A stretch of DNA of 64,000 nucleotides. It comes from Cristatella mucedo (lineage: Eukaryota > Bryozoa > Phylactolaemata > Cristatellidae). Of the stretch, positions 32,090 through 44,370 are shown piece by piece. Each line of letters opens with the position of its first letter. Position 1 is the first letter of the stretch. The position numbers were made by a program, and so were the translations under genes. The stretch covers positions 312,001 through 376,000 of the forward strand of contig WPIO01000162.1 in NCBI GenBank assembly GCA_009760855.2, in the 5' to 3' direction. Under the pieces are notes generated by a model, which was given only the letters and a program-made list of their open reading frames with translations, was not told the origin of the DNA and did no database searches.

Positions 32090-32200
32090 GGCTCAGTGGC
32101 TCGGCTAACTGCTCTGTGAGCTCTAAGCTCTGGAGATTAGCTTAGCTCAGCTTAGCTTAGCTTAGCTAAGCCTAAATTAGCTAATCTCAATGGTCTAAAC
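32090..32200. repeat. (TTAGC)n-type cluster with inverted halves
   Basis: Repeats of agctta/ttagc at about 32,134-32,196 (gcttagcttagcttagctaagc) form short palindromes. Flanked by ctctgtgagctctaagctct and its approximate mirror. Counterpart 46,895-46,975. It directly precedes the forward RT fragment in both copies. Confidence 0.8.
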
Positions 32201-32234
32201 TCTGCTCACTGCTCTTTGAGTTCTAAGAGCTGTA

Positions 32235-32880
32235 AACGGCCTACCAAAAAAATCCAGACTGGCTTTAGAGCTAATCACTCCACAGAGTCAGCATTGCTTA
32301 GAGTATAAAACCAACTAATTAGGAATGCAAACATGGGTAGAGTGTTTCTGCTTGTTTCGCTCGATCTTTTGGCAGCTTTTGATACTATCGATCACAAAAT
32401 TCTTCTCGAGCTCCTCTCAACTCGCCTGGGCATCTCTGGCAATGCTCTGCAATGGTTCAGGTCCTATCTCAGTGGGAGACTCTAGAGTCTTGACCGGACT
32501 GAATAAATATCATCTGAGGTCCCTCTGAAATATGGGGTACCTCAGTACTCCAAGCTAAGCCCGGCTATTTTAGCGGTTTATACTCTCACTCTTGCTAGTG
32601 TGATTGCCATGCATAACCTACGCTTTCACTTTTAGGCTGATGACTCTCAGTTGTACCTTTGCTTTGATCCCTCCCAGGGTTCGAACCCCTCGAATTCTTT
32701 AAACTCATTTTTCTGAATTCATTGTAGACATTCTCAATTATTTTGCAGCAAATTTTTCAAAATCATCAACGATAAAACTGCAAATTTTCCTAAACTAAAT
32801 GACGATAAAACTGACTTACTAATTATGGGCCAATCCACTGCAATTCAGAAGATGCAAAGGCTGGAGCTCAAAAAAAGCTC
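32235..32880 (+). mobile_element. LINE-A RT core fragment
   Basis: Forward RT piece: FRANHSTESALLR-like start, 'LLVSLDLLAAFDTIDHKILL'-like block, 'LGISGNALQWFRSYLSGR', then a damaged G.PQGS.L block and '*ADDSQLYLCFDPSQ', in which the Tyr of the YADD motif is a stop. About 650 bp, cut at both ends. Counterpart at 47,020-47,700. Confidence 0.85.
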
Positions 32881-33014
32881 TGCCAGCATATTTCCTGTTG
32901 AATCAGCTCCCCTCAGATACCTCATACTCCTTGTATGGGGAAACCTGGATTGCCAATTTAGTAGCAAAGAACCAGGCCTTCAAATGAGGGTGGGTAAGAT
33001 TGGTTCAGTATCTA

Positions 33015-33210
33015 TGTGGCCGGTAGTGACCCAATAAAAGCAATCAGAGGGCTGCCATTACGATCTGTGGTGGTTTGGCCCAGTCGTTAACGTGGTTCCT
33101 TTGGTCAAATTCTAGCTGAGAACTTGGTCTCTAGCCCCACGGAATGGGAGAAGCACCTGAATAAAGATTAAGTTATTTTGGGGAACTATAAAAACGCATT
33201 ATTCTTGAAG
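33015..33210 (+). mobile_element. SINE-2
   Basis: Starts with ggtggtttggcccagtcgtt, keeps the order of SINE-2 with a weak B-box, and ends in the LINE-A-like tail gaataaagattaagtta. Preceded by tggccggtagtgacccaataaaag, which also precedes SINE-2 at 36,700, 39,570 and 47,840, so the SINE was amplified as part of the tandem units. Confidence 0.7.
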
Positions 33211-33389
33211 CCAAGAACGGAGTGCAAAGCTGCTGGGTTATGTTCCTTTCTAGCGATTCGCTCATCCCTGGGTATTTTTCAGGAACTGTGCTGTTAATTA
33301 AGTGCATTCCGGTTGGGTCCATTTTCGAAAGAAGCTAACGTTTACAAGCATCACAGTTCTCAAAATTGAATTTCCCTAACAATTGCCAT

Positions 33390-34490
33390 ACATAAAGCCG
33401 AGATCGTCCCCGACATTACCCACCTTGTGTTTCCTACTATTCATCCCACCCTCTTTCTATTTCCATCGCACATGTCGGAAAATGCATCTATCTCTTCGGA
33501 AGAATACTTAGCTCAGTGTTGTCATTGTTCTCTTCGCCCATGTTACAATTAGTTATATATTATCGTTGGCAGTTTTAACGTAGAGTTACTCTATGTTTCA
33601 CATAACAGCTACTGCACTAACCAGTAAACTACCTTCTCCTCAATTGGATTTCTGTCAAAACGATATATATGTAGGCATAATTAGCTTTAATATGAAGACT
33701 TAGAGTGTGGCAGCCTATTGCAAATATTTGGCCTCTGATTTTTACGTTGCCTACTGTTCTCAAAGACACTCATCGTTATTCAGATATATCTGGAGTTTTA
33801 AATGTGTAAGTGTTTGAATTATCTGTATGAACTGACCGTCATGAAATAATCTGAAATTACTACTTTCGTAAGCTCGTTTTTTATATCAAAGCAGGTGAGT
33901 AGCCATTTACAGGACAGAAATTGTCTGTCGTCGCAACGGTTACAATTTTTCAACATATTTTGCTTTTGTGTCTATGTACAAGAAAGTCTCTTTGAAAAAT
34001 CATTAAGTAGCTAAACAAATTATATTTTTGATCTATAATCGTGATCCCAGGTACGAGTAAGCCCTTAGAAGTTGTTCAATAATATCTGGGTGACCACTTG
34101 TTTATTTATCACTGCGTTTACCTCGATAGTGTTACTTTTCCCGTGCAGCCATTTTTATCCTTAGAATCTCAATTCCTCACGGATAAGTAGAAATTATGAG
34201 TTTAACAAAGGTCTAATATTATATCCCTCTTTTTAAATACAACATGTAGCTCAGATTGCCAATATAAATAATTTTAATTCATTTGTATAGCCCCCTAAGG
34301 GAACCTAATCACTATCCAGGTGCTTCACATATGCCTCCAGGCTCGTGCCCACGAACTCAGCCAGGCCTTGGTCGGGGCGGGCTCCTTAACCGCTGGACCG
34401 AACAAGCTTGCCATTATACAAGGATTAGAGATTTGAAATATTTCATTCTCAAAGGAGATAGCCATAACGTGGCTTGAAGTGACCTGCACA
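33390..34490 (+). repeat. Intron module without LDLa exon (unit 1)
   Basis: cataaagccgagatcgtccc onward matches 26,160-27,265. The LDLa exon and its flank are replaced by the SINE-2 unit upstream. Contains an internal SINE-2 (34,270-34,415, minus). Confidence 0.75.
34265..34420 (-). mobile_element. SINE-2
   Basis: Minus strand: aagcttgttcggtccagcgg, ttaaggagcccgccccgacc, B-box region gggcacgagcctgg (degenerate), tatgtgaagcacctggatag and tail taggttcccttagggggcta. Two B-box positions are mutated. Confidence 0.75.
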
Positions 34491-36640
34491 GGTTCATTTC
34501 AATGAAGAGGTTAAAGGCAGCATTCAGTATGCCATCAAGGGTGAGTTAAAAAACAAGGATCAAATAGATTCAGTAAATGCTTTGATAAATATTTGGTTTT
34601 CAGTTTTCTAAATTTGGTCACGTAAGGGGACGTTGTCAAGCAAGTAGTATGAGATACCTAAAGTTTCGGACCCTCCGAATATAGGCAAGGTGTTCTGATG
34701 AATCTGCAGCTGATTACCTAAAATCTCTCTTGGAGAGGAACAACAGCTCCAAATGTAGAACGATCGAGTGTAAAGTGGAACCAAGCTCAATAAACAACGA
34801 CGATAATACGGATAAGCTAGATGTCTTAAGCTTCAGCATGCGAGTGTGGTTATTGGCATCCGGCAGCAGTACTAGCACATATAAGCAGGCGAAGGTAAAT
34901 TGCAGAATCAAGTACATGCTTTTTAAAATACATGCATTGGTAATGTATTGTTGATTGTAATTGTCGAGAGATATTTCTATGCAGGTCATTAGCGACAACG
35001 AGACCTAGGTAGCATACGAACTAAAGCCATAGTACCTGTTGACCGTCAGGTTAGTACACAATATTGATAAAAGGTAACCTGGCGAAAAGCGGGTTATCTG
35101 ATTCTTGGCATAGTGCATGAGTATACGCGATCGGTCCACTACAGCTAAAGAAGGAAGACCTCAAAGGGAGGCAAAATTGAAGTGGTTGCATCACATGACT
35201 AGGTAATATTGCATTTCAGTGAGAGGCAATAATATACGACAACTGCAATGCTCACATAAACAATGCTAGCTTGACGGTTTCCCACAGGCTGTAAGCATCT
35301 GAATGAATGGGCCATTACTCCAACAAGCAGTGAATTACAGAAGCCGTTTGAAGTATGACACAAATGCATTAGCTTATTTTGAAGTAGTATCGTTGTCAAT
35401 TAACGATGTTATGAAGCTGAGAGTAGGCAGACTACACTTTTTCGCTGATATATTTGTCCAAAGACAGGTCTCCTTCACTCATGATACCTGTATTTCGTAC
35501 AGAAAAAACCGGAGATGTGCTTGTAGAGCCGATTTTGAACATTGATTTTCCAACTTTCGAATAACGCTCACTTTTCAAGTAATAACTAGGTTGGTTGTAT
35601 CATCATTCCATTTAAGAAGATTGGCTCAAGGTAGGGGAGTATGCCAGCAATGCATGTAGCTATGGAGTTTGAGAGAACGGAACTAGAAATGGTCGAGGGT
35701 TAAAAGGATTGAGCAAAGGTACAACTGTAGGTATAATCCGTATATATGCGAAAGCACATACTCCGCTTTAAAATAGAATCATCATAAGAAGACAATAAAC
35801 CGTGAAACTAGCAGGACCAAGAACGGTCCCGAAGATACCCCAAATTTCATAAGTTTCTCGGTTTATCATTTTTTGTTCACATCTATGCTTGCGAGTTTCC
35901 CACAGAGTTGAGGCCTAAGCAATTGCATCACTGTGCCAATCACGCCTTGGTCACGATGGGTGGCGTTCAAAAAGGACTTGGTTATCTATAGTAAATAAAG
36001 CTATCGAAAGATCGAGATAAACAATCAAAGATACCCAATCTATCTGTGCATTGTTACTTAGGTCATCGTACAACCGAAGCAGTATTGACTCTGTGGATTT
36101 ACAAGCCTAAAACCAAATTAGAAGTTACTTGCAATTTTAGAAGTTTCAAAAGACGATTTCAACTAGGCTGCCACTTCTCGCTCTAGTGTTTTGAGAAAGA
36201 GTTCTTGAGTAGTGGCCTCATTATAGATAGCTTGAGAGGCACATTAGTATTGCCTAAGGCTAAGAAGAAATTACCTACGTTAGTTATTGGCAGCGGCAGC
36301 AACAGAAGGCACCATAGTGTCAGTGCAACAGCAACATGATACACAAGACTAGTTGCCTTCTTCGATTAGGAGAGAAACTTAAGGATGGACTCACCGCTGA
36401 ACTCCTTGATTATAGACATAAGATGCTGCTACGTATTGACGGACAGTGTTTACTGGGAGTGCTGCCAACATTGGGATGGGCTCCCAAGTTTCGTCTATCT
36501 TCTGGCAAAGAAGCTGGTGAAGCTGTGAGCTAGATCATCTATTCCAACACAGACCACAAGGCATTCGAGCTTCAGATCGGGGGCTTTTTTGCTTGTCCAT
36601 AGTCGTGACAAATTTTATGAATTTGAATTACTATATTGTA
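34470..36640 (-). mobile_element. LINE-A fragments in tandem unit 1
   Basis: Several minus-strand LINE-A pieces in a row: 3' UTR and C-terminus (34,480-34,720), a second C-terminus (34,830-35,340), a region near 35,400-35,470 equal to 'TVKSAYFQLHN' reversed, and RT core or N-terminal parts to about 36,560 (caaaagctatcgaaagatcg-like DLSAAF region near 36,000). All frames are broken. Partly repeated at 38,060-39,480. Confidence 0.65.
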
Positions 36641-36699
36641 AAACACCATTCTCACCAGATAAAATAAGTTGAACCACTCCTCTTCATTCTAAACCTATC

Positions 36700-36945
36700 A
36701 AACTGAAGATTCTTGGGAAGTTTTTAACTGATATGTGGCCAGTGGTGACCCAATAAAAGCTCTCAGATGAATGCAGGTAGCATCTGCGGCCGTTCGGCAC
36801 AGTTGTCAAGGTGGTTGCCCGGGTTAAGGTGGCTTCCCCGGTCAATGTAGAGCCGATATCTTGGGCTCTAGCCCAGTTGCATATGTGAAGCTCCTAAATA
36901 GAGATCAAGTTCTTTTAGGGCACTATACAAAACCATTATTCTTGG
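36700..36945 (+). mobile_element. SINE-2
   Basis: Unit boundary tggccagtggtgacccaata at about 36,736, then the SINE-2 head (ttcggcacagttgtcaaggt), a partly duplicated middle (ggttgcccgggttaaggtgg) and tail agagatcaagttcttttagg gcactatac. Head is more diverged than the tail. Confidence 0.7.
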
Positions 36946-37109
36946 AGCGAAGTCCCGAGTTCGAACCTTCAATGTTAGTTCACTTTGCCTAGCGATTGGC
37001 TTAATCGGCAGGTTTCTCTAAGGAATTTTGCCTTTGTTAGAGAGCATGCCGGTTTGGTGAATTTTCTATAGTTCTACAGTGGAAGTGCATCGCAATTTTC
37101 AAATTAAAT

Positions 37110-38065
37110 TCCTTTAAACTTGCCTTACATAAAGCCGAGATCGTCTCCAACATTATCCACCTTGCGTTTACTACTATCCATCCCACCGTCTGTCTCTTTC
37201 CAACGCCCATGTTGGAAAATGCATCTACTCTTTTGGAAGACTACTTAGCTCAAAGTTTTCATCGCTCTCTTTGCTAATGTTACAATTAGTCATCTGTTAT
37301 CGTGTCCACTTTAAACGTTGAGCTACTCCATTTCTCACATAAGAGCTTCTGCCATAAGCAAAAAACTACAGTCTCCTCAATTGGAGTTCTATCACAACAA
37401 TATATATGCAGGCATTATTAGCTTTAACCTGAAAACTCTGAAAGAGGCCCCCTTATTGCTTATAGGGGGTGTCTTATTTATACATTGCCTACTTTCCTAA
37501 AAAATTGTCATCTCTATTCAGATATATCAGGCTTTTTGATTGTATGAATGTTTGAATTTTTTCTCTGATATGCCCTCATGAAATTATTTGGCACTAATAC
37601 TTTTGTGAGCTTGCTTTGATATGATTGATATTGCTTGATATTGCATGTGATCAGCAATTTATCTGTCAGAAATTGTTAGGGTTAATGGTTACCATCTTGG
37701 AACACATGTCACTTTAATTTGTGCATAAAAGAAATGCTCTTGCCAGAATCAGTAACTCGCTAAACTAATTTTATTTTTGTTCCAGTATTGTAACCTGAGG
37801 TACTCAAGCCTTTAGTAGTAATTTGACATTTTCTTTGAGACCAATTGTGCATACTCAACATTGCTGAAAGGTATATTCTTATTTTAACCCTTACAGCTAT
37901 TTATATCCTAGGAATCACAATCTCCCACGGATAAGTTTAAATTCCGAGTGCAGCGAAGATCTATCTTTCTGACTCTCTTATAAATTTCAACATCTTGCTG
38001 CAGATTATGATACGATTAGAGATTTAAGAGGTAACAGTCTCAACGAAGACAAACATAACGTGGCA
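37110..38065 (+). repeat. Intron module without LDLa exon (unit 2)
   Basis: cataaagccgagatcgtctc to ataacgtggc, close to 26,160-27,265 without the (AT)n and SINE-2 that copy A carries. Shows that copy A gained its SINE-2 after separation. Confidence 0.8.
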
Positions 38066-39560
38066 ACAAGTGCTGTGCACAGGGTCAGCTAACTAGCTAG
38101 GTTTGAGGCAGCATTCACTATGCCATCAAGCGTTAGTTAAAAAACAAGGACCAAATAGATTCAGTAAATACTTTGATAAATATTATGTTTTCAGTTTTCT
38201 AAATGTGGTCAAGTAAGGGGACGTTGTGATGACAGTAGTAAGGGATACCCGGACTTTAGGACACTGCGAACATAGGCAAGGTCTTCTGATGAAGCGATAG
38301 CAGATAACCTAAGATCTCTTTTGGAGAGGTACAGCAGCTCAAAGGATAGAACGATCGACTGCTTAGCGTAATTGAGCACAAGAAACAAAAATTATAACAT
38401 GGATAAGCTTGATGTGTGAAGCGTTGGCAGGCAAGTTTAGATAGTTGCATCCGGCAGCAGTACCAGCACATATAAGCATATAAAGGTCGAATCACAGAAA
38501 TAAGTACAGGCTGTTATAATACCAAGCATCGGTAATTTATTGCTTAACAAAATGGTCGAGAGATATCGTGAAGCAAGTCAACGGCTACAACCAGACCTAG
38601 GTAGCATATTAACTAAAGCCATCGTGTGTGCAGACGGTCATGTTAGCACAAAATATTGGGAAATAGTGCTGTGAAGATAAGCCGGTTATCTGATTCTAAG
38701 CATAGTTATAGAGTAAACGTGATCGGCAGGCCAGAGCTAAAGAAGAAGGGAACCTACAAGTGGGTTAAACTATTGAAGTAGCTGCATCGCTTGACTTTGT
38801 GATATTGCATTTCGGTGAGGGGTGATGTGATGCGACTACTGCATTGCTCACCATAAGCAATCGTAGCTGGGTAGTTTCGCACCAGCAGTAAGCAATTAGG
38901 TCGTCGGACAGCAGAAGCAGTATTGACTCTGTGGAGTTACGAGCCATAATTCAGATTGGAAGTTACTAGCAATTTTAGAAGTTTCGATAGATGATTTCAG
39001 CTAGTCTGCCTGTACTCACTACAATGTTTTTGAGGAACATTTCTCGAGTAGGGGCATTACTATAGATTTGTTGAGATGCTCATTAGTATGGCCTAAGGCT
39101 AAGGATTAATAATTGATGCTACTTATTTCCGGCAGCAGCAGATTAATGAACCATAGAATCATGACAGTCGCAATACTGAACAAAGGACTAGTTGCTTTCT
39201 TTGATTAGGATAGGAACTTCAGGATGGACTCGTAACTGCACTCCTTGAGTGTAGACATAAGGAGGTGCTGTATAATGACTTACTTTGCTAAAGGATGGTG
39301 CAGTTAACATTGGAATGGGCTGGCAAGTCTCTTCTACCATGTGGAAAAGAAGCTAGTTAAACAGGGTGCAGGATCATTATTTCCATGACAAACAACAACA
39401 CAGTTGACCTTAAGATCGTAGGATTTGTTGGTTGTCTTTACTTTCGAAAGATTTAATAAATCTGAATTAATATATTGCAAACACCAATATCACCACATAA
39501 AGTAAGTTTAACCACTCGGTTTAATTTAAAACCTAATGAACTTAAGAGTGTTGGAAAGTT
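38066..39560 (-). mobile_element. LINE-A fragments in tandem unit 2
   Basis: Repeats 34,480-36,700 at an offset of about 3.59 kb at its start, with an internal deletion of about 0.8 kb near 38,900. Starts with the same aaacaaggaccaaatagatt 3' UTR-C-terminal scrap. No open frame. Confidence 0.7.
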
Positions 39561-39740
39561 CTTAATGAATAGGTGGCCAGTGGTGACCCAATAAAAGAAA
39601 ACCGATGTATGAAGTTAGCATCTGTGGCCCTATCGAGTAGTGGTAAATGTGGTTGCTTCGGTTAAGGTGCTTGCTCCGGTCAAGGTCTAAGCGAGATCTT
39701 GGGCTCTTACCCCGTGACATATTAGTAGCACTTTTTTCAT
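39561..39740 (+). mobile_element. SINE-2, truncated
   Basis: tggccagtggtgacccaata marker, then cggttaaggtgcttgctccg gtcaaggtct and gggctcttaccccgtgacat; the tail is cut by the LINE-B at 39,755. Confidence 0.65.
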
Positions 39741-39754
39741 GTATCTCCGTCTGT

Positions 39755-40400
39755 AACTTCACAAATTCATTAAGACCATGTGTGTATTATGCAGAAGAGT
39801 TTTGTATAGCCAGCTCGCCGCCTAACCGGCTTTCGGTATTCATTCATTAGACAACAGACTTTCATCTCACCCAACAAAGAAAAAGTGGGAAGCATAGCTG
39901 ATTTAGGAGAGCAGTTGAGGTAGTGAGTTGCACAGAAGTAGCAGCTCAGGACCGCTGAAAAGGATGCACCGTAGTCGACAGTAGGAGAGTAGCTATCGTT
40001 GTGTAAGAATTGTGGAAGCGAGTTCCACAGTCTCGACTTGTAGAGCTAAACCTTCTCTCGCCAATGGTCTTAATTAGAGGAATGGGACAGCAATTTTCTT
40101 GTCCACACAGGGCCTGAACACACAAACAGGCTAAAACTGATGCAGCAGTTCAGCTAGGTACTAAAGAGCCAAGCTGTGGCGGGCCTTATGGGTTAGCCTA
40201 AGAACTTTGCTCTGTATCCGTTGCTCTACCGGCAGGCATCCTAGCTCTTTCAGCAAAGAACACACGTGCTCGAACCGAAGAGGCTTGAAGACTAGCCTGG
40301 CAGTTATGTTCATAGTCCGCTGCAGTGGCCTAATAGGTTTCTCTGGCAGCCCAGTCAAAAGGGATTTAGAATAATCGAGCCGAGACCAAATTTAAGAGCT
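39755..40400 (-). mobile_element. LINE-B RT C-terminal fragment
   Basis: The minus-strand ORF 40,161-40,358 reads 'RPLQRTMNITARLVFKPLRF', 'LLKELGCLPVEQRIQSKV'. Downstream (about 39,800) is the reverse of 'GYRMR...SRLGCE' and gagttttgtata. Matches 49,610-50,190. It is inserted into SINE-2, whose tail resumes at about 40,410. Confidence 0.85.
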
Positions 40401-40404
40401 GGTT

Positions 40405-40785
40405 AATTTGTGTACAACCTAAAGAGAGATTGAGTTCTCTTAGGGCGCTATACATAGGCATTACTCTTGGAGCCAAGTGCAGTATGCAAAGCTGCTGGGT
40501 TAGGTGCCATTACCTAGCGATTGGCTTCATCGGCAGGTTTTTCGTAGGAACGGTACCTTTATTAAAGTGCATGCCGGCCGGGTCCGTTTTCTGTATTGCT
40601 ACCTTTGACGTGCATCACAGTTCTCAAAATTGAAATTCCTTTAAAAATGTCTTAGATAAAGCCGGGAGGTCCCCAATATGCCCTGTTTAGACTTTTCTAC
40701 TATTCATCCCTCGTCTTTCTCTTTATAAAGCACTAATCGGAAAATGCATCTCTCTTTTTGGCAGAATAACTTGCTCATTGTAGTC
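40405..40785 (+). repeat. SINE-2 tail plus short intron module (unit 3)
   Basis: caacctaaagagagattgagttctcttagggcgc is the SINE-2 tail resuming after LINE-B. Then the unit sequence runs to gataaagccgggaggtcccc and stops at about 40,780, so unit 3 is truncated. Confidence 0.7.
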
Positions 40786-41879
40786 ATCGCTCTCAACGAT
40801 TCTTCGTCTAATAATAATCAAGTGAAAAAGATCCTGAACTGGATTTTTAGCAACAAATGAAGCCAAACGTCTTGTGGAAAGTCATGCTTTAAAGTAATAG
40901 ATTTATTTGCTGAACGTGTGGCTGCATTTATATAGGACTTTCCGGCACAAAAAACAATTCTCAAGAATGCTTATAACCAATTGATGCTGACTAGAACAGT
41001 CTTAATATATAACAAAGATAACAATTCATTTGATCTAGCTGGAGCGTTTGAATCAGAGGGCTTCAGGCAGCCTGAACACACACAGCCCTAACGTATTCAT
41101 GTATTATTACGTATTACGGTACGGCCACATTCAGCCCCAACGGTTGTCACATTCGGCTTCCACATGGCAGACAAGGATTGGCAGCTTCAACCCTTGCAAC
41201 CATCTGGTTTCGCATCGGGTTGAATGTGCTAACCCTGCTTCGGCCAATGAAGTAATCACTACTTTACGAGGGCTGCATCATCGCTGAAAAATTCGTGAGC
41301 AAAGCAACAATGAGAGTATGCCAGGATTAGCGAATGAAGAGAGGTTCCACAGATAGCAAAAGAGAAAAAGTCATCTCAAACGAACTCATACCAGTAGTAC
41401 TGTCGACAATTGGAGTCGACGTTCATGCTCCACTGAATAAAAATTGAAGCTTTTTACCTGCCGCATGCGAAGATCATTCGTAGGTCTGGAAGATGATGCT
41501 GTGTATCGCCCTTGTTGCACACGGCTGATATTACCTTACTAAGCAAGTGTCGTAGAGCTTAATTCTCGGCTTCAGGAGGTGGACTTCTGCACTGTAATAA
41601 TAGACCTGGTGGAGCGGTAAGTATGTATATCGATCTGGTAAATAATGCTGCTGGGTTTCGTAGCAATAGAGCTCTTCCGAGGAAAGATTAAATTCAGAAA
41701 ATGTCCTATTGAAGTGAATACAATGTTCTCGTATCACCCCCTAATTGGTACGACGAAAAACAAGAATGACTTTATGACCCGTCTCCAGCACCTGTGGAAA
41801 TTCAAGTAGTAGATACTTCCATAATGCCGACTCACAATCTTGAGCTGAACGAAATTTCTTGAAAATGGCCAAGCTCATG
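40786..41879. other. Unassigned stretch
   Basis: About 1.1 kb between the tandem units and the right copy of the large duplication. No domain or repeat recognised; ORFs of 60-80 codons lack splice or family support. Confidence 0.45.
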
Positions 41880-42284
41880 TTCACTGTTACATTTGTAATC
41901 TTTTAGAGGTTTTCTGACGGCTTCCGATCCACGCTCTTCTTTCTTACAATGAACAAGTACGGTATGACAGTATCTTTGAGAAATTAAGCCGCTATGTCGT
42001 GGCTGTCCACCAGACATTATATAGTCATCTCTAATATATAGTCATATATTAGTCATCTCTAAGCCCTAGTCGCACCTTTTCATTGCAATCAAAGATTTTC
42101 TCCTGTTGTCTTTCAGGTTCACATAATGAGCCATGTAGGATCCATACTTACTTACCTACCAACGTAATAATTGTGCCTACTGAGCGACCACACTTCAGCT
42201 TCTGATGCCAATCTAACATAGCGCCTGCACCAGCGTTTTCACTTCATGATAAGAGTAAAAATTATAATGCATATGATACAGTGC

Positions 42285-43030
42285 TTTTGAAGACTTTTAT
42301 CTTGTTCTATGCCATTTACATATGCTGTGAAATAAGCATGCACGAATTTTTAATTGTAGCATGTTTAATGCCAACAAGCATGACCTGGTTATTAATGACT
42401 AGCACTGAATGAGCATTCATATATGGCTAGTGGCAGCATGGACATTGTCAGCACTGACATGCACATACCTAAAATTCGCATTGAGGCACAAGCTGTACTA
42501 AATTGCTCTACTAAATACATGTGCTTTAGCTCATTATACGTGATTAGGAGTGATATGCACAAGGTCTGCATTGAAGTTTGGTTAGTGGCAGAATGCAAAA
42601 TGTCAGATAGCATAACCATATAAAGGGCCAATAACAATTACCTGTTTAATGCTGTCCGCAATAGGTAAGGTTTAGTTGTTTCTCTATTGCAGACAAATAA
42701 GAGGTTTTCCTCAAGTAGGGATGGAGTAAGATGCATTGGGAGCAAGCTAGCTAAAGTCACGCTTTTTTTCAAATGACTTGAGGAGAAGTGTATGAAGAAT
42801 GGGTAAACAGTTAGATTCCGGAAAGTTGGTGGCACAAGACTTAGCCTTGTGCCTTTTGTGAAAGTACACTTGATTGGCAGGCTGGAGCTAAATACCTTGA
42901 TTTCGATGCCTTGCTTGACCGTGAGGGAGTGCAGGTTGGTGAGAATCCATGTGCTGGAATCTTGGACGCTTACAAAGGACAAGCCTAGCTGCAGAGTTAT
43001 ATCAACGGCCACAGGAGAGTTGACCGTTTA
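42285..43030 (-). mobile_element. LINE-A C-terminal and 3' UTR fragment
   Basis: The minus-strand ORF 42,638-43,012 begins 'MAVDITLQLGLSFVSVQDSS' and includes 'NLTVYPFFIHF' and 'SSHLKKSVTLAS'; the C-terminus is frame-shifted. 3' UTR and tail extend to about 42,290. Counterpart of 27,655-28,450. Confidence 0.75.
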
Positions 43031-43134
43031 AACAATATCTTTATTTATATAGAGCCTGAACAGCATCACCGATCTCCAAGGGTACTAGAAAAACGAATTA
43101 CAATGATAAGCATCCATATATTGAAACATACATT

Positions 43135-43202
43135 TACACACACACACACACACACACACTCACACACACACGCACGCACGCACGCACACACACACACACA
43201 CA

Positions 43203-43265
<63 letters not shown>
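43135..43265. repeat. (CA)n(TA)n dinucleotide array
   Basis: Long CA array with cgcacgcacg interruptions, ending in (TA)n at 43,247-43,264. Cys/Val/Thr/His-rich ORFs on either strand here are translations of the repeat. Confidence 0.95.
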
Positions 43266-44089
43266 TCAACTTTGCGATAATAGACGAATCTTTATATTTA
43301 CGATTTCCCATCACTGTACGCTGTGGCTTTAATTTGACCTTCAACGGATCAGTTAAAGCGAGAAATCTTGTTATATTTGGGTTAGAACCTAACAATCTGG
43401 AAGTGTGGGTCACCTAATTGAAATTGGCCAATTTCTATTAGGTAGGAACTAATGTTTTATAATAAACCTGGATTCTGGATCGAGCTTCTGTCCATGTAAT
43501 GCTGCTTTCTTACTTAGCACGGTCGACAGTTGTTAGCTCTTCTGTATTCCCAATACTTCATGAGCTCAATGTTTAAATGTTCCATTTACCTTTGAAAAAA
43601 AGAGTATGGTGACTGTAAGTTTTTAATAGTTTGAACCAGGTGAAAACCAAGCTGTCATTGAGTTTATGAATACCAACGATATGTACATTTAGATTACATT
43701 TAGCTGCAAGCTATTTTTCCCGTGTTTAATTCATGCGTTTTTACTAGGACGTCAAGATCAATTGCAATTTTTTATGAAGAACTGAATATAGACTTAGTAG
43801 TTCTGCTATCACTTAAATTTAAAACTTATTTTGAAAAACTCAAATAAAATTATTGGCGTTAATGTAAGCCAAGGAGCAGAATTAATTGAATCACGACTAG
43901 TTTAATATGGCCGGAATACCAGCTGTCAGAGTAAATGTATACATATTCAAATTTACTCACATATGTATATTCAAATATACAACCTCTTACGTATATTCAT
44001 CTAAAAATAAATATAAATATAAAAAATAAATATATATATATATATATATGAGTATTCAAACCTTATAAATTTAAAAAATATTACCGCAA

Positions 44090-44370
44090 CTGTAGGTACC
44101 TAAGCCGGAGGAGCTCTACCTGCAAGTGTCGAGGCCGAAAACCGGAAAGTCCTGTTCATGGGGCGAGAGCTATCAGCTTCCGATTCTGAAACGGATCCGG
44201 AGCAGCTCAGCCGCCTCAAAGCTGCTAGTTCCTCGTTGTCTATGCCGAGGTTCGCCAGGAAAGCTTCATTGGCTGGCCAGCAGCTACCATGGCACTGCCA
44301 GGGCTGAGCCTTACCATTTCCTACCGGTTGTCAGGGTACTTAAATACAAGGCCGTAACCTCGTAAGTCTC
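44090..44370 (+). other. GC-rich block, right copy
   Basis: Counterpart of 29,505-29,785. The 79-codon ORF at 44,126-44,365 has the same length and keeps 'RCLCRGSPGKLHWLASSYHG' exactly. Identity seems higher here than in the flanking AT-rich sequence; a base-by-base alignment is needed to confirm that. Confidence 0.35.

Larger units (their letters stand above)
27270..34110. repeat. Segmental duplication, left copy (about 6.9 kb)
   Basis: Collinear with 41,880-48,930 at an offset of about 14.6 kb on the left and 14.8 kb on the right. Shared landmarks in order: cggcttccgatccacgctct-like start, reversed LINE-A piece, dinucleotide array, GC-rich block, reversed LINE-A linker, LDLa exon, (TTAGC)n cluster, forward RT piece, SINE-2 and intron module. 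Copies differ by many substitutions and small indels, so the event is not recent. Confidence 0.85.

Noticed and set aside
43066-43417. Overlapping ORFs of 104 and 115 codons rich in Thr-His or Cys-Val
   Set aside because: Translation of the CA/TG array on either strand.
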